Below, piece after piece: positions 9,295 to 17,960 of a stretch of 64,000 nt of DNA; within the stretch, counting starts at the first letter, position 1; the number at the start of each line of letters is the position of its first letter. Location of the stretch: contig JACRLJ010000015.1 in the NCBI GenBank assembly GCA_016215105.1, positions 65,438-129,437 on the forward strand. The letters are read 5' to 3'. The notes beneath the pieces were generated by a model. The model was not told the DNA's origin. It ran no database searches and saw only the letters and a program-made list of their open reading frames with translations. The translations under genes and the position numbers were made by a program. The DNA is from Candidatus Hydrogenedentota bacterium. Its GTDB lineage: Bacteria > Hydrogenedentota > Hydrogenedentia > Hydrogenedentales > SLHB01.

Positions 9295-9718
9295 GTGTCC
9301 CGATTGTGGACGGCTCTTCGGCTCGCGCCCCGGCGTGATCCGCTGCTCCGCGTGCGAGACGGAAAGCACGGGACAGAATTCTCGCGCGGACGAGGTACGG
9401 AACAGCGCCACCGGTTCTCCTGTCGAAAGCGTTGGGAACTCTACTTCCACCTTCATCCGAAACGTTCCTCCGTGCGTCCGATGCGGAAAGCATCCCGTGC
9501 AAGCCGGATCGGACTTTTGTCTCGAGTGCCGCCTCGTACTGAACCGCGCCTTTGGCGACGCCACCGACGAGCTATTCGCCAAGTTTGCGGCCATCGAATA
9601 CGAACCGCGCGTTCCCCATCCGGCAAACGCGGCGGATATGGTGTCCGCGCTCCGCGAGAAACGTTCCCGAAGCGGTCTACGCGTCGAGGATTTGGCTCCC
9701 CAGCGCGGACTCATCTAA
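9275..9718 (+). CDS. Small two-zinc-ribbon protein of unknown function
   Basis: 147 residues. Two CxxC pairs form a first ribbon (CPDC about 8-11, CSAC about 24-27) and two more a second (CVRC about 67-70, CLEC about 82-85), separated by a low-complexity Ser/Asn/Thr-rich linker. The C-terminal part contains a predicted helix (ATDELFAKFAAIEYEPRVPH). I do not recognise the family. The 20-base overlap with coaE suggests the pair is expressed together, but the ribbons alone do not show a link to CoA metabolism. Such ribbons usually bind zinc and mediate protein or nucleic-acid contacts. Confidence 0.75.
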   Translation: MAKTLTRCPDCGRLFGSRPGVIRCSACETESTGQNSRADEVRNSATGSPVESVGNSTSTFIRNVPPCVRCGKHPVQAGSDFCLECRLVLNRAFGDATDELFAKFAAIEYEPRVPHPANAADMVSALREKRSRSGLRVEDLAPQRGLI

Positions 9719-9891
9719 GTATTCCCTGCTGCCGCCATTACGGGCCGAAGCGCTATTTGTTTTGGTGCTCGCTCCCCTGATAGCATGCGGCGTCTGTCAC
9801 GGGGCCTCTTGTCCGTTCGAGTCTTGGGGATCGTGATTTGTCTGCAGTCCCAGCGCCCATACGCGCGTCACGAAAGTAGCGGCAGTAACCC

Positions 9892-10909
9892 ATGAAGAAA
9901 TACATTCAAAGCGGCGTCGGCGTGCTGATAGGCGTTGCGCTGGTCTATTTTGCTTTCAAAGATACGAACTGGGGGGAAGTATTCGCGTCGATCCGGCACG
10001 TTAGTCCGGGGTGGCTGGTCATCAGCATCTGCATTGCCGTGGCCAGTTTTTTCACGCGCGCCCAGCGTTGGGCCTATATCGTTCGCGTGGCCCAGCCGGT
10101 TTCTTTCCGGCATCTGTTCAGCGCCACGCAGATTGGATTCCTGGTCAACTTCACTATCCCGGTCCGCCTCGGTGAACTGGTGCGCGCGTTATGCCGGTCT
10201 CATTGCCGTGATGGCGGTTACCTTGATCGGTTTTCCCATTACCCGCGACGTCACGATACCAAAGGGTACGTTCGGCCCCGAACCGATAGTACTGTCGGCG
10301 GCGCAGGTGAAGCACGGCGAAGTCCTTGCCGGAATCGGACTCGTCGCGCTGGTCGCCGCCCTCGTTACGCTTTACCTCAACCAGAGACTCGTCCTGCGAA
10401 TTTCGGATGCGGCGCTTGGCGCGTTCTCGAAGAAGCTCGCGGAGAAGGTCCATGGCATGATCGAGCACTTTGCCGAAGGTCTACACATCTTCCGCAGAGG
10501 CGCCGACCTCGCGAAGTCCGTATTGTGGTCGCTGGCAACGTGGGGTTGTTTTGTGCTGTGCGCCTGCACATTCATGCAGGCCTTCGGTATTACGTGGTTC
10601 TGGTATACGCCGTTTGTCTTGCAGACGCTGCTCGCCGTTTTCTTGATCGCGCCGATCATGCCGGGCATGGTCGGTCAATTCCATATACCGATCGTCTTGG
10701 CGATAGTGGCCACCAGTCCTCAGACAACGCCCTCCGATGCGAAGGCCGTGGCGATTGTGGCCCACCTGCTCAATTTGATCCCGATCATTGTGAGCGGACT
10801 CATTTGCCTTTACATGGAGAATCTGGGGCTAACGGAGTTGGGCCGTGACATCAGGCATGCCGAGGACGATGAGGCAGCCGGCGCCAAGACCTCCTCAAAT
10901 GGAGAATGA
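9892..10909 (+). pseudogene. Frame-broken lysylphosphatidylglycerol synthase/flippase-like membrane protein (UPF0104)
   Basis: The first frame (from ATG 9892) gives a good N-terminus: a membrane helix, SIRHVSPGWLVISICIAVAS, the RAQRW motif and RLGELVRAL near residue 99, all typical of the LPG_synthase_TM/UPF0104 family. At about 10185-10195 the family sequence jumps to another frame and resumes as GLIAVMAVTLIGFPITRD, running to a stop at 10909 with further membrane helices and MPGMVGQFHIPIVLAI. In intact relatives a few dozen residues separate the GELVRA motif from the next membrane helix; they are missing here. The lesion is thus an internal deletion, not a simple slip, and frameshifting could not restore it. 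It is either a true pseudogene or a local assembly error. Confidence 0.8.
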
Positions 10910-10958
10910 GGCGCCCGGCCCGTCGCGCCGAACGCCCCATTCTACGAGGGAACCGAGT

Positions 10959-11000
10959 CTAGAGGCGCGGCCAGAAAGCTAGGTTTCTGGCCGGATTCCT
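10959..11000 (-). repeat. Dispersed hairpin element, copy C (internally deleted)
   Basis: Reads in the opposite direction to copies A and B. In its own direction it starts AGGAATCCGGCCAGAAA, then directly joins GCTTTCTGGCCGCGCCTCTAG, the right arm seen in copies A and B. The 55-base loop and the second-arm region are gone, leaving a compact hairpin. It ends three bases from the stop codon of the EF-hand gene and about 50 bases after the flippase-like gene, between two convergent genes, so it would serve well as a bidirectional terminator. Confidence 0.8.
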
Positions 11001-11003
11001 AAT

Positions 11004-11693
11004 CTACTGCGGCGCCTTGACGGCGCCGGCCCGGGCGCCTTTCGCGCCAGGCTTTCCCTGATGCGGTCTATCTTCGGGCGATAGCACGCCGTCGTGATTG
11101 GTGTCCATCGTGTCGAAACGTTCCTTTGTCAGATTCGGCCTGACGACTTTGAGCTCGTCTAGTGTCACTTTGCCATCGTGATTCGCATCGGCCTGCTTGA
11201 ACACCTCAGCGCGATTTCCCGCTCCCCCGCCGCGCGGCTTGTCATCGGCGGAAAGGAAACCATCGTGATTCTTATCGAGCATATTGAAGCGCTCTTGAGT
11301 CATCTTCGGAGCGACCGCGCGCAACTCATCAAACGAGGACTTCCCGTCGTGGTTCGCATCCGCGCGCGTCGCCAACTCCTCCAAGCGATTCCCGCCTTGC
11401 CCCGGACCATCTCCCTCTGCCTGCGGGCGATCTTCCTTGGTTAGAACTCCGTCTCCGGTGTGATCCATCTCTTTGTACCGCTCTGTCGTAAGCTGCGGAA
11501 TGACGGCCTTCAACTCCTCATAGGTCACCTTTCCATCGCCATTCTTGTCCGCTTTCTGGATTGCACGCCCAATGTTCGGCCCTTCCTTCCCTTGTCCTGG
11601 CGCGCCCGCGTTCGGTCCAGGTTCCGCCATCGCGCAATACGCGACGCTAGCCGCCACCGACAACGTCAATGCACATATCCTGTATGGTCGCAT
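11004..11693 (-). CDS. Exported protein with six EF-hand calcium loops
   Basis: Predicted periplasmic or secreted calcium-binding protein. From ATG 11693 (GGGAG ribosome site about 8 bases upstream) it begins with a signal peptide (RPYRICALTLSVAASVAYCAMA) and gives 229 residues. Six canonical 12-residue EF loops follow in three pairs: DKNGDGKVTYEE, DHTGDGVLTKED, DANHDGKSSFDE, DKNHDGFLSADD, DANHDGKVTLDE and DTNHDGVLSPED. Each pair is joined by a conserved xLTxERFxxMD linker, so the protein arose by triplication of an EF pair. A Gly/Pro/Lys-rich stretch flanks the pairs. No enzymatic domain is present; calcium buffering or a structural role is inferred. It is divergent from the galactokinase gene. 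Confidence 0.88.
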   Translation of the reverse strand: MRPYRICALTLSVAASVAYCAMAEPGPNAGAPGQGKEGPNIGRAIQKADKNGDGKVTYEELKAVIPQLTTERYKEMDHTGDGVLTKEDRPQAEGDGPGQGGNRLEELATRADANHDGKSSFDELRAVAPKMTQERFNMLDKNHDGFLSADDKPRGGGAGNRAEVFKQADANHDGKVTLDELKVVRPNLTKERFDTMDTNHDGVLSPEDRPHQGKPGAKGARAGAVKAPQ

Positions 11694-11846
11694 ACCTATT
11701 CTCCCTATCCGGCGCGTTTCCTGCGCCAATCAACCGGTTGAACACCGAAGCGCACTCAGGGTTCCGCCAGCGTTGCCTCGTTGACCGATGCCACAACGGA
11801 GGCTACAATCGCCCGGCAATCGTCAATCAACGAGGAATCACGCTTC

Positions 11847-13211
11847 ATGACGACTCTTTCGCAATTGATACCGGCGTTTTGCGCTGAATTTCCAGACGCG
11901 CCTTCGCCACGCATCTGCCAGGCGCCCGGACGGATCAATCTGATCGGCGAGCACACGGACTATAACGGCATCCCTGTGCTTCCCATGGCGATCGATCTCC
12001 AAATCCGTATCGCGTTCGCGCCCGGACCCGGATCGCGGGTACGTCTGCGCGGCGATGGCGCATTCTTCCCTCCTGCCGAGTTCGCCAATGGCCATCAAAT
12101 TCCGGCCTCACCCACCGGCTCGTGGGACAATTACTGCAAGGCGGCCATCCAGGGAATCAACGAGCACTTCACACCGGATTCCTTTCCGGGACTGGATATT
12201 TTGGTTTCCGGCGACATTCCGATAGCCGCCGGCCTAAGTTCGTCGTCCGCGCTGGTCGTCGCCTGCGCGCTTGCGTATTTGGCTGTCTTGGACAAAGAGC
12301 TGGAACGCGATATTTCGCGGCGCAAACTTGCCAACGTGCTCGCGGACGCCGAACACTACGTCGGCACACGGGGCGGCGGCATGGACCAGGCCATCATTCT
12401 GCTTGGACAACGCGGCGAGGCCACCAAGATCGACTTCTTTCCGCTCCGAACGGAACAAGTTCCTCTGCCGGAAGGGTACGATATCGTCGCCTGCAACTCG
12501 ATGGTCAAAGCCGCCAAGACCGGCGAAGCGCTACACCGCTACAACGAGGGTCCTCTCACGTGCCAGCTTATTCGGGCGCTTGTCGAGAAGCAGTTGCAGG
12601 AGGATTTCGGCGAAGAGGTGCGAGTCGAACGCCTTGGTGACCTATGGTCGGGCAACCTTTGCTTAACCCATCCGGAGGTAAGTGACCTTCTTTCCAAGAC
12701 ATTTCCGAAAGAGTACGTTACGCTGGACGAGGCCGCGTCACGGCTGGCGGCCACCCCCGCATCAATTCGGAAGCGCTGGCTGGGAGAACTTCCTGAGCCT
12801 GAACACGGCTTCCGGCTGCAGGCCCGCGCCCGCCATCAACGCACCGAATACCAACGCGTCGAAGCGGCGCGCGATGCGCTACTCGCGGGCGAGCCCGGCG
12901 AACTTGGCCGCCTCATGAACGAATCGCACGAAAGCTGCGCCCGGGACTACGCCGTAAGTTGCCCTGAACTGGACCAACTGGTCACGGTGGCCCGTTCAGC
13001 CGGAGCCGTGGGCGCACGCCTTACCGGGGCTGGGTTTGGAGGATGCACCGTAAATCTCGTGCCGTCTCCGCGCACCGCGTCCTTCATCGAGCGCGTAAAA
13101 CGGGACTACTATGGCGAGTTCCTGGGTAAGCGCCCGGAAGACTTCCCGGCCAGCGCCGTTGCTGTACTTTCGCCAAGCGATTGCGCCGGATACGTGTCCC
13201 CGGGCCGCTAA
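11847..13211 (+). CDS. Galactokinase / GalNAc-kinase-like GHMP kinase
   Basis: GHMP-superfamily sugar kinase of 454 residues that phosphorylates galactose, or possibly N-acetylgalactosamine, at C1. The galactokinase signature GRINLIGEHTDY is at 28-39, the phosphate loop PIAAGLSSSSA at 125-135, and the catalytic Asp in GGGMDQ at 180; GAGFGGC follows near 395. It is longer than the roughly 380-residue bacterial GalK because of an insertion at about 265-340 (a TLDEAASRLAATPASIRKR helix pair and a QARARHQRTEYQRV segment), which resembles human GALK2 and yeast Gal1. Start: GAGGA is 10 bases before ATG 11847. No other Leloir genes are adjacent. The substrate preference is unresolved. Confidence 0.9.
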   Translation: MTTLSQLIPAFCAEFPDAPSPRICQAPGRINLIGEHTDYNGIPVLPMAIDLQIRIAFAPGPGSRVRLRGDGAFFPPAEFANGHQIPASPTGSWDNYCKAAIQGINEHFTPDSFPGLDILVSGDIPIAAGLSSSSALVVACALAYLAVLDKELERDISRRKLANVLADAEHYVGTRGGGMDQAIILLGQRGEATKIDFFPLRTEQVPLPEGYDIVACNSMVKAAKTGEALHRYNEGPLTCQLIRALVEKQLQEDFGEEVRVERLGDLWSGNLCLTHPEVSDLLSKTFPKEYVTLDEAASRLAATPASIRKRWLGELPEPEHGFRLQARARHQRTEYQRVEAARDALLAGEPGELGRLMNESHESCARDYAVSCPELDQLVTVARSAGAVGARLTGAGFGGCTVNLVPSPRTASFIERVKRDYYGEFLGKRPEDFPASAVAVLSPSDCAGYVSPGR

Positions 13212-13603
13212 GCCGCCGCAGGCCGGTTTCGCGGATCAGTTCCGACGGCGTCAAGTCAATAGTAAGTCCTCTCAGTCCAATTGATTAGACGTCGATGGCT
13301 TGAATTCTTGTATTCGCGTATCCGATTCCATAGAATACGGTTGTCGGACGCCTCCGCGACAATTTCGACACTCGACGGCGTCACAGCGCAGCGAAGGATA
13401 CCGGTGGGTTCCTAATTGCAGAGACTACACCAGGAGCGGGACAGAGGTATGATGTCCACGCGCCGGTTCGAATTGGGTTGAGGTAGTGTTCGCCGTGGCT
13501 GGGGTTGCCGCGGGTGTTGCATGGTTCTCGACTCGATGGCCGCGGCCACGAGCAGGAACAGGCAGCCTGCCCAGCATTGGTAGCCCTGCGAGGAGCATGA
13601 CCA
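13212..13603. other. Gene-free interval before the B-box/TPR gene
   Basis: About 390 bases with no convincing gene. Only a ribosome binding site (AGGAG at 13591-13595) serving the next gene is clear. No well-spaced promoter, tRNA or repeat was seen. Confidence 0.45.
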
Positions 13604-14575
13604 ATGAAGTGCCCGAATCACTCCCGGAACGAAGTAACTGGGTACTGCGCGACCTGCGGGGCGTTCGGTTGTCCCGAATGCCTCAAAGCGCACGAGGGCA
13701 AGCTTCTGTGCCCGACGCACTACCGGCCGATCGCGATTAGGCTGGAGGAGGAACGCAGGCGCGAGGATGTCCGGCGAAGGCATGCCCGCCAGCGGTTGGT
13801 GGTGCGTTTTGCCGATGGGCGTTTGCTCTGCGGCGTAGCGTTCGCCCTGAACGTAAAGGACACGGGATTTCATTTGGACTTGTGTGACAAGAACGACACC
13901 ACGACCGGAGAGACGGTTCAGATCCGCTTTTCGGAGTTGAAAGCGGTGTTCTTTGTACGAAGCTTTGACGGTAAACACGACAAGACCACTCCGCCGCCGC
14001 GCGAATTTCCGCCGGAAGGAAGCGAACTGGTCGTGAAGTTCAAAGACGGTGAGTTACTCCGAGGCTACACTCCTCAACGCTATGACCAGGACGATCCGCG
14101 CTTCCACCTCATCCCGCTGGATCCAAAATCGAACAATCTCAGTGTACTGATTGAACGCCGCGCCATCGTGGGCGTGTATACGCCAGAAGAATTCCAAGAG
14201 ATAAAGAACCAGGAACGGCAGGTCTCGAAGACACCCGAAGGCGTTACCACCACGCTCAGTCAGGAAGAGACGATGGGGGATTTCTACTTTGAAACGCGAA
14301 ATTATGCGGCCGCCATCGAGCAATACACGCTGGCCTTGAGGAAATTCCCCCAGACGCCGCGGTTACGCAAGAAGATCGCTTCATCTGATTACAATGTCGG
14401 AGTTCAATTCATCAAGCGCCGCCAGTACCCGCAGGCGCTGGAACAGATGGAAAAGGTGATGAAGGCCGATCCGCGCAACAGTCACGCGCACAAGAAGATT
14501 CAGCAACTTCGGCATATCATCAAGAAGATGGCCGATGCGGGTCCGGTCGAAGGTGAATTGGAGGAGAGTCTCTAG
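13604..14575 (+). CDS. B-box-like zinc finger, duplicated beta domain and TPR protein
   Basis: 323 residues, function unknown. Residues 1-42 hold a B-box-like zinc finger: C3, H6, C15, C18, C23, C26, then a second Cys/His pair (CPTHY). Two related beta segments follow, each starting with the same pattern (VVRFADGRLLCG about 66-77; VVKFKDGELLRG about 145-156), suggesting an internal duplication. The C-terminal 110 residues are two TPR-type helical repeats (GDFYFETRNYAAAIEQY; GVQFIKRRQYPQALEQM). No signal peptide or membrane segment, so it should be cytoplasmic. The arrangement suggests an adaptor or scaffold. AGGAG lies 8 bases before the ATG. Confidence 0.8.
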   Translation: MKCPNHSRNEVTGYCATCGAFGCPECLKAHEGKLLCPTHYRPIAIRLEEERRREDVRRRHARQRLVVRFADGRLLCGVAFALNVKDTGFHLDLCDKNDTTTGETVQIRFSELKAVFFVRSFDGKHDKTTPPPREFPPEGSELVVKFKDGELLRGYTPQRYDQDDPRFHLIPLDPKSNNLSVLIERRAIVGVYTPEEFQEIKNQERQVSKTPEGVTTTLSQEETMGDFYFETRNYAAAIEQYTLALRKFPQTPRLRKKIASSDYNVGVQFIKRRQYPQALEQMEKVMKADPRNSHAHKKIQQLRHIIKKMADAGPVEGELEESL

Positions 14576-14765
14576 ATTCGGAATTCGAGGCGCAATCGCT
14601 GGAATCCGGCCATCAATGTCGTCTCACAACGAGGAGACTTCTCTTGGCCGCTGGCCGCGCATCGGCGATCTTGACGTGTAAGAACTACTAGCTATTGCCT
14701 TCAAAGCGGTAACACCGTTGACCGTGGCGTCGCGGCTTGGCCGCGTTAGGATGTTGATTACCTGT

Positions 14766-15503
14766 ATGCTCATTGCGATTATTGCGGACCTGCACTCCAA
14801 TCTGGAGGCCACTAGCAGCGTCTTCAGGGAAATAGATAAGCGGCGGCCTGACCAGATCGTGTGCCTCGGAGATTTGACCGGGTACAACGCGAATCCAAAC
14901 GAGGTGGTGGATATCATCCGCGCCCGCGAGATACCGTCCGTAATGGGCAATCACGATGCGGCGGCGTGTGGTCTCGAAGATCCCTGGTTCTTCCGCGCGG
15001 CGGCCAAGCGCGCGATCGAATGGCAGCTCGAGACGTTGCGCGATGACAACAAGAAGTGGCTCGCCAGCGCCCCGGAACAAATCAACTTCAGCCGCCGCTA
15101 TCTTGGCGTCCACGGCTCGCCGAGCAGCCGAGACGACTACATCATTGACTGGCTGGATGCGATGCGGCAACTCGAGTTTCTCGCGGGCCGCGACATCAAC
15201 GTGTGCTTTTTCGGACACAGCCATCGCGCGTCGTTCTTCAGTGAGAAGCGCACGACGCAGCCCGTCGTCGGCAACAGCAATAACATACACCAACTGCAGT
15301 CCACGGACCGGTACTTCATCAACCCGGGCGCCGTGGGACAGCCCCGCGACAGCGATCCACGCGCCGCGTTCGGCCTCTTCGATTCCGACAAACTTACGTT
15401 TGAATTCTGCCGCGTGGAATACGACATTCCATCGTGCCAGCGGAAGATCATCCAGGCGGGCCTGCCCATCGAGCTCGCCAGCCGCCTCGCCAAGGGAAAA
15501 TGA
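14766..15503 (+). CDS. Calcineurin-like metallophosphoesterase (YfcE/MJ0936 type)
   Basis: 245 residues. Metal-binding motifs in order: IADLHSN near the N-terminus, CLGDLTGY, MGNHDAA, then GHSHRA and a final VHGSPS/INPGAVGQPRD block; this is the pattern of the small MJ0936/YfcE-type phosphodiesterases. The ATG at 14766 gives the family start; an ATG at 14751 is also in frame and closer to an AGG. Its TGA overlaps the ATG of the dGTPase gene (15500-15503), so the two are coupled. A nucleotide or cyclic-nucleotide substrate is plausible from the neighbours but is inference. Confidence 0.87.
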   Translation: MLIAIIADLHSNLEATSSVFREIDKRRPDQIVCLGDLTGYNANPNEVVDIIRAREIPSVMGNHDAAACGLEDPWFFRAAAKRAIEWQLETLRDDNKKWLASAPEQINFSRRYLGVHGSPSSRDDYIIDWLDAMRQLEFLAGRDINVCFFGHSHRASFFSEKRTTQPVVGNSNNIHQLQSTDRYFINPGAVGQPRDSDPRAAFGLFDSDKLTFEFCRVEYDIPSCQRKIIQAGLPIELASRLAKGK

Positions 15504-16534
15504 TGGCGCCCGCGACCGTTCGCGAACAACTGGAGGAGCGGGAGCGCCGGACCCTTCGACCTCACGCCATGCTCGTCAGCAATTCGAAGGGCCGTCTGCG
15601 CCCCGAGCCGGAACACGAGTACCGAACCGCATTCCAACGGGACCGGGATCGTATTCTCCACACCAAAGCGTTCCGCCGCCTGAAACACAAGACTCAGGTC
15701 TTTCTTGCGCCGGAAGGCGACCACTACCGCACACGCCTGACCCACACGCTTGAAGTGTCCCAAATCGCGCGAAGCGTGGGGCGCGCGCTCATGCTCAACG
15801 AGGACTTGATCGAGGCCATCGCGCTGGGGCACGACCTCGGACACACGCCGTTTGGGCACGCGGGCGAGGCCGTTCTGAACGAAGTCTATGAACCTGGGTT
15901 TCTGCACTATGAACAGAGCCTGCGCGTCGTGGATAAACTCGAGGCGACCCGCCACGGCCGCGGTCTCAATCTCACGTTTGAAGTGCGCGACGGAATCCTC
16001 CATCACTCCAAAGGAAAGAGCATTCTGCTAGGCAGGGAAAGCGAACACGCCAGCACCCTCGAGGGCGATGTGGTGAGCGTTAGCGACGCCATTGCCTATA
16101 TCAACCACGATATTGATGACGCCATCCGCGCCGGCGTGATCTTCATGAGCGATCTTCCCCAGGCGGCCGTTCGCCAACTCGGCGCGACACCTTCAGAACG
16201 CATCAATACCATGGTGGTCGGCCTAATCAAGGGCAGTTCGGAATCGGCAATTGGGATGGAGCGGGAGGCGCTCGAGGCGACGAACGAGTTGCGCGCCTAC
16301 ATGTACAATACCGTATACCCGTGCGAGGCCATCGGACGCGAAATCGCCAAGGCCAAGAAACTCCTCCGCGAGCTCTACTTCCATCTGCTCGAGCATCCTG
16401 CGGACGGCAGCGACGACGGAGACCCGTCGGATTCGCTCGAACGGCGGACGGTGGACTTCGTGGCGGGCATGACCGACCAGTTCGCGCTGCAGCTCTACCA
16501 GCGCATATTCCTGCCGTCCACAGGAAGACCATGA
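15500..16534 (+). CDS. Deoxyguanosinetriphosphate triphosphohydrolase-like protein
   Basis: HD-domain dNTPase that splits dGTP (or other dNTPs) into the deoxynucleoside and triphosphate. 344 residues, the shorter bacterial dGTPase-like type. Metal ligands: H82 in the RLTHTLEVSQIAR motif, HD at 111-112 in HDLGHTPFGH (111-120), and a later Asp in DAIAYINHDIDDA. The family N-terminal block RTAFQRDRDRILHTKAFRRL is present at 42-61. Two ATGs (15500, 15503) are possible; the first overlaps the stop of the metallophosphoesterase. Its own stop overlaps the start of a purine nucleoside phosphorylase, whose substrate is the product of this reaction. Confidence 0.93.
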   Translation: MMAPATVREQLEERERRTLRPHAMLVSNSKGRLRPEPEHEYRTAFQRDRDRILHTKAFRRLKHKTQVFLAPEGDHYRTRLTHTLEVSQIARSVGRALMLNEDLIEAIALGHDLGHTPFGHAGEAVLNEVYEPGFLHYEQSLRVVDKLEATRHGRGLNLTFEVRDGILHHSKGKSILLGRESEHASTLEGDVVSVSDAIAYINHDIDDAIRAGVIFMSDLPQAAVRQLGATPSERINTMVVGLIKGSSESAIGMEREALEATNELRAYMYNTVYPCEAIGREIAKAKKLLRELYFHLLEHPADGSDDGDPSDSLERRTVDFVAGMTDQFALQLYQRIFLPSTGRP

Positions 16535-17226
16535 GCGAAACAGACCCCGTGGGTATTGTCGCGGGCTCTGGCGTCTCACTGGGTCCACTGCTGGAAATCA
16601 TCGAATGGAAACGGGGTTTCGGCGAATTCGCCGGGCTGCCTCCTTCCCGAGTCGCCGGTCACGAGGGTAGTTTTGCCCGCGGCGTGTGCCGCGGCAGGCC
16701 ACTCATCCTCCAGTCAGGGCGATTACACTTCTATGAGGGCTGGTCTTACGCTCAAGTAACACGCACGGTCGATATCCTGCGCGAGTTGGGCGCGTCAACA
16801 ATTCTGTTTACCAATGCGGCGGGAGGTCTTACGCCGGATACGGCTCCCGGCGACCTTATGACCGTAGACCGGATACTGACTTGGCCATGCCGCGGCTGGC
16901 CGGAGCGTCCGGATGAACTGGCTCCGGACATCGTGATACCGGGAACTCGATTCCGCGGGACCTACATTTGGGTCCACGGCCCCAATTACGAGACGCGCGC
17001 GGAAATCCACGCCTTTCAGTCGCTTGGAGCCGCCGCCGTTGGGATGAGCGCCGCGCCTGAACTCCGGCGCGCCCGCGAATTGGGCATTCGCTCGGCGGTC
17101 GTGTCGTGCATCACCAATAACTGCTGTAGACCCGAGCGACTCACGCACGACCATGTCCTGCAGACAGCGAGTCAGGCGTCAGCTCGGCTCATCACGCTGA
17201 TTGTTGACGCGCTGCCATTTCTTTGA
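16531..17226 (+). CDS. Purine nucleoside phosphorylase, trimeric type
   Basis: Splits purine (deoxy)nucleosides with phosphate to give the free base and (deoxy)ribose 1-phosphate. 231 residues, a little shorter than the usual 260-290. Motifs: GRLHFYEG 63-70, TNAAGGL 94-100, GPNYETRAE 150-158, GMSAAPE 171-177 and ITNNC 194-198, matching the PNP/MTAP family (the latter usually reads ITN plus a small residue). The nearly invariant Asn is N195 or N196. ATG 16531 overlaps the dGTPase stop by four bases, and the earlier in-frame sequence is the shadow of that gene. Specificity for guanosine/inosine versus 5'-methylthioadenosine is not certain. Confidence 0.9.
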   Translation: MSETDPVGIVAGSGVSLGPLLEIIEWKRGFGEFAGLPPSRVAGHEGSFARGVCRGRPLILQSGRLHFYEGWSYAQVTRTVDILRELGASTILFTNAAGGLTPDTAPGDLMTVDRILTWPCRGWPERPDELAPDIVIPGTRFRGTYIWVHGPNYETRAEIHAFQSLGAAAVGMSAAPELRRARELGIRSAVVSCITNNCCRPERLTHDHVLQTASQASARLITLIVDALPFL

Positions 17227-17245
17227 CACACGCGTGGGTCGTCCA

Positions 17246-17848
17246 TTACACCTCGGCGAAGTGTTGGGCGGTAAACCGGTACAGCTTGTATTCGGCAAGC
17301 CGCCACGCGCCGTCGGGATAGCCCGCTTTCCGGCAGACCGCCGACAGGAATTGCGCCACGCCCCACCCCTGTTCGACCGCGACCTGCGGCAGCAGTATTC
17401 CGCCGCGCATCGGAGGCTGCTCGATGTACAGCCCGTCACGCCCTATCACGATCTCGCTCAGGTCGTGAACCCGTTTGAATGGCTTCTCCGGGGTGTCGCC
17501 GTGCCCCAACGCGGATATCTCGATGGTGATTGACGGGGCCTCGGCCAGTGTCACCGGCGCAAAACGGCAGTCGTGCGCCGCCGCATTGACCGTGTTAAGC
17601 TGTACCGCTCTCGCGAGCGGTTCGAGATTGGCGGCATAGCCCACGCAACCGCGCAGTTCACCGCGATTGCGCAACGTCACGAACGCGCCATGGAGTTCGC
17701 GCAGAGTGTCTGTAAGGGTGTAGGTGTCAAGTCCGGGCAGACTCCGGTCGGCGAGATACTCCGTCAAGGTATCTCTCGCGATTTTCAGCAAGAGGGCTTG
17801 CTCGCTTTCGGTAAGGTAGTCCTCGCTTGTCGAAAACTCTGTACTCAT
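17246..17848 (-). CDS. AMMECR1 domain protein
   Basis: 200 residues from ATG 17848. The signature RGELRGCVG is at 62-70, followed by AVQLNTVNAAAHDCRF and the EISALG and GGILLPQVA blocks typical of the AMMECR1 domain. The fold is widespread in archaea, bacteria and eukaryotes, and its biochemical role is unsettled; a nucleotide-related or radical-chemistry role has been proposed because it is often encoded next to Memo and radical-SAM genes. Neither partner is adjacent here. The gene is convergent with the nucleoside phosphorylase, 19 bases away. Confidence 0.9.
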   Translation of the reverse strand: MSTEFSTSEDYLTESEQALLLKIARDTLTEYLADRSLPGLDTYTLTDTLRELHGAFVTLRNRGELRGCVGYAANLEPLARAVQLNTVNAAAHDCRFAPVTLAEAPSITIEISALGHGDTPEKPFKRVHDLSEIVIGRDGLYIEQPPMRGGILLPQVAVEQGWGVAQFLSAVCRKAGYPDGAWRLAEYKLYRFTAQHFAEV

Positions 17849-17960
17849 GGTCCACTTCCCCGTCTCTTTCTCCTTACAGCATATCATAGATATCTAGGCT
17901 GCAACGGGATCACGGGTCAGGACGGCCTGGTCATTGAATAACGCCGCGCGAATCCCAGGT

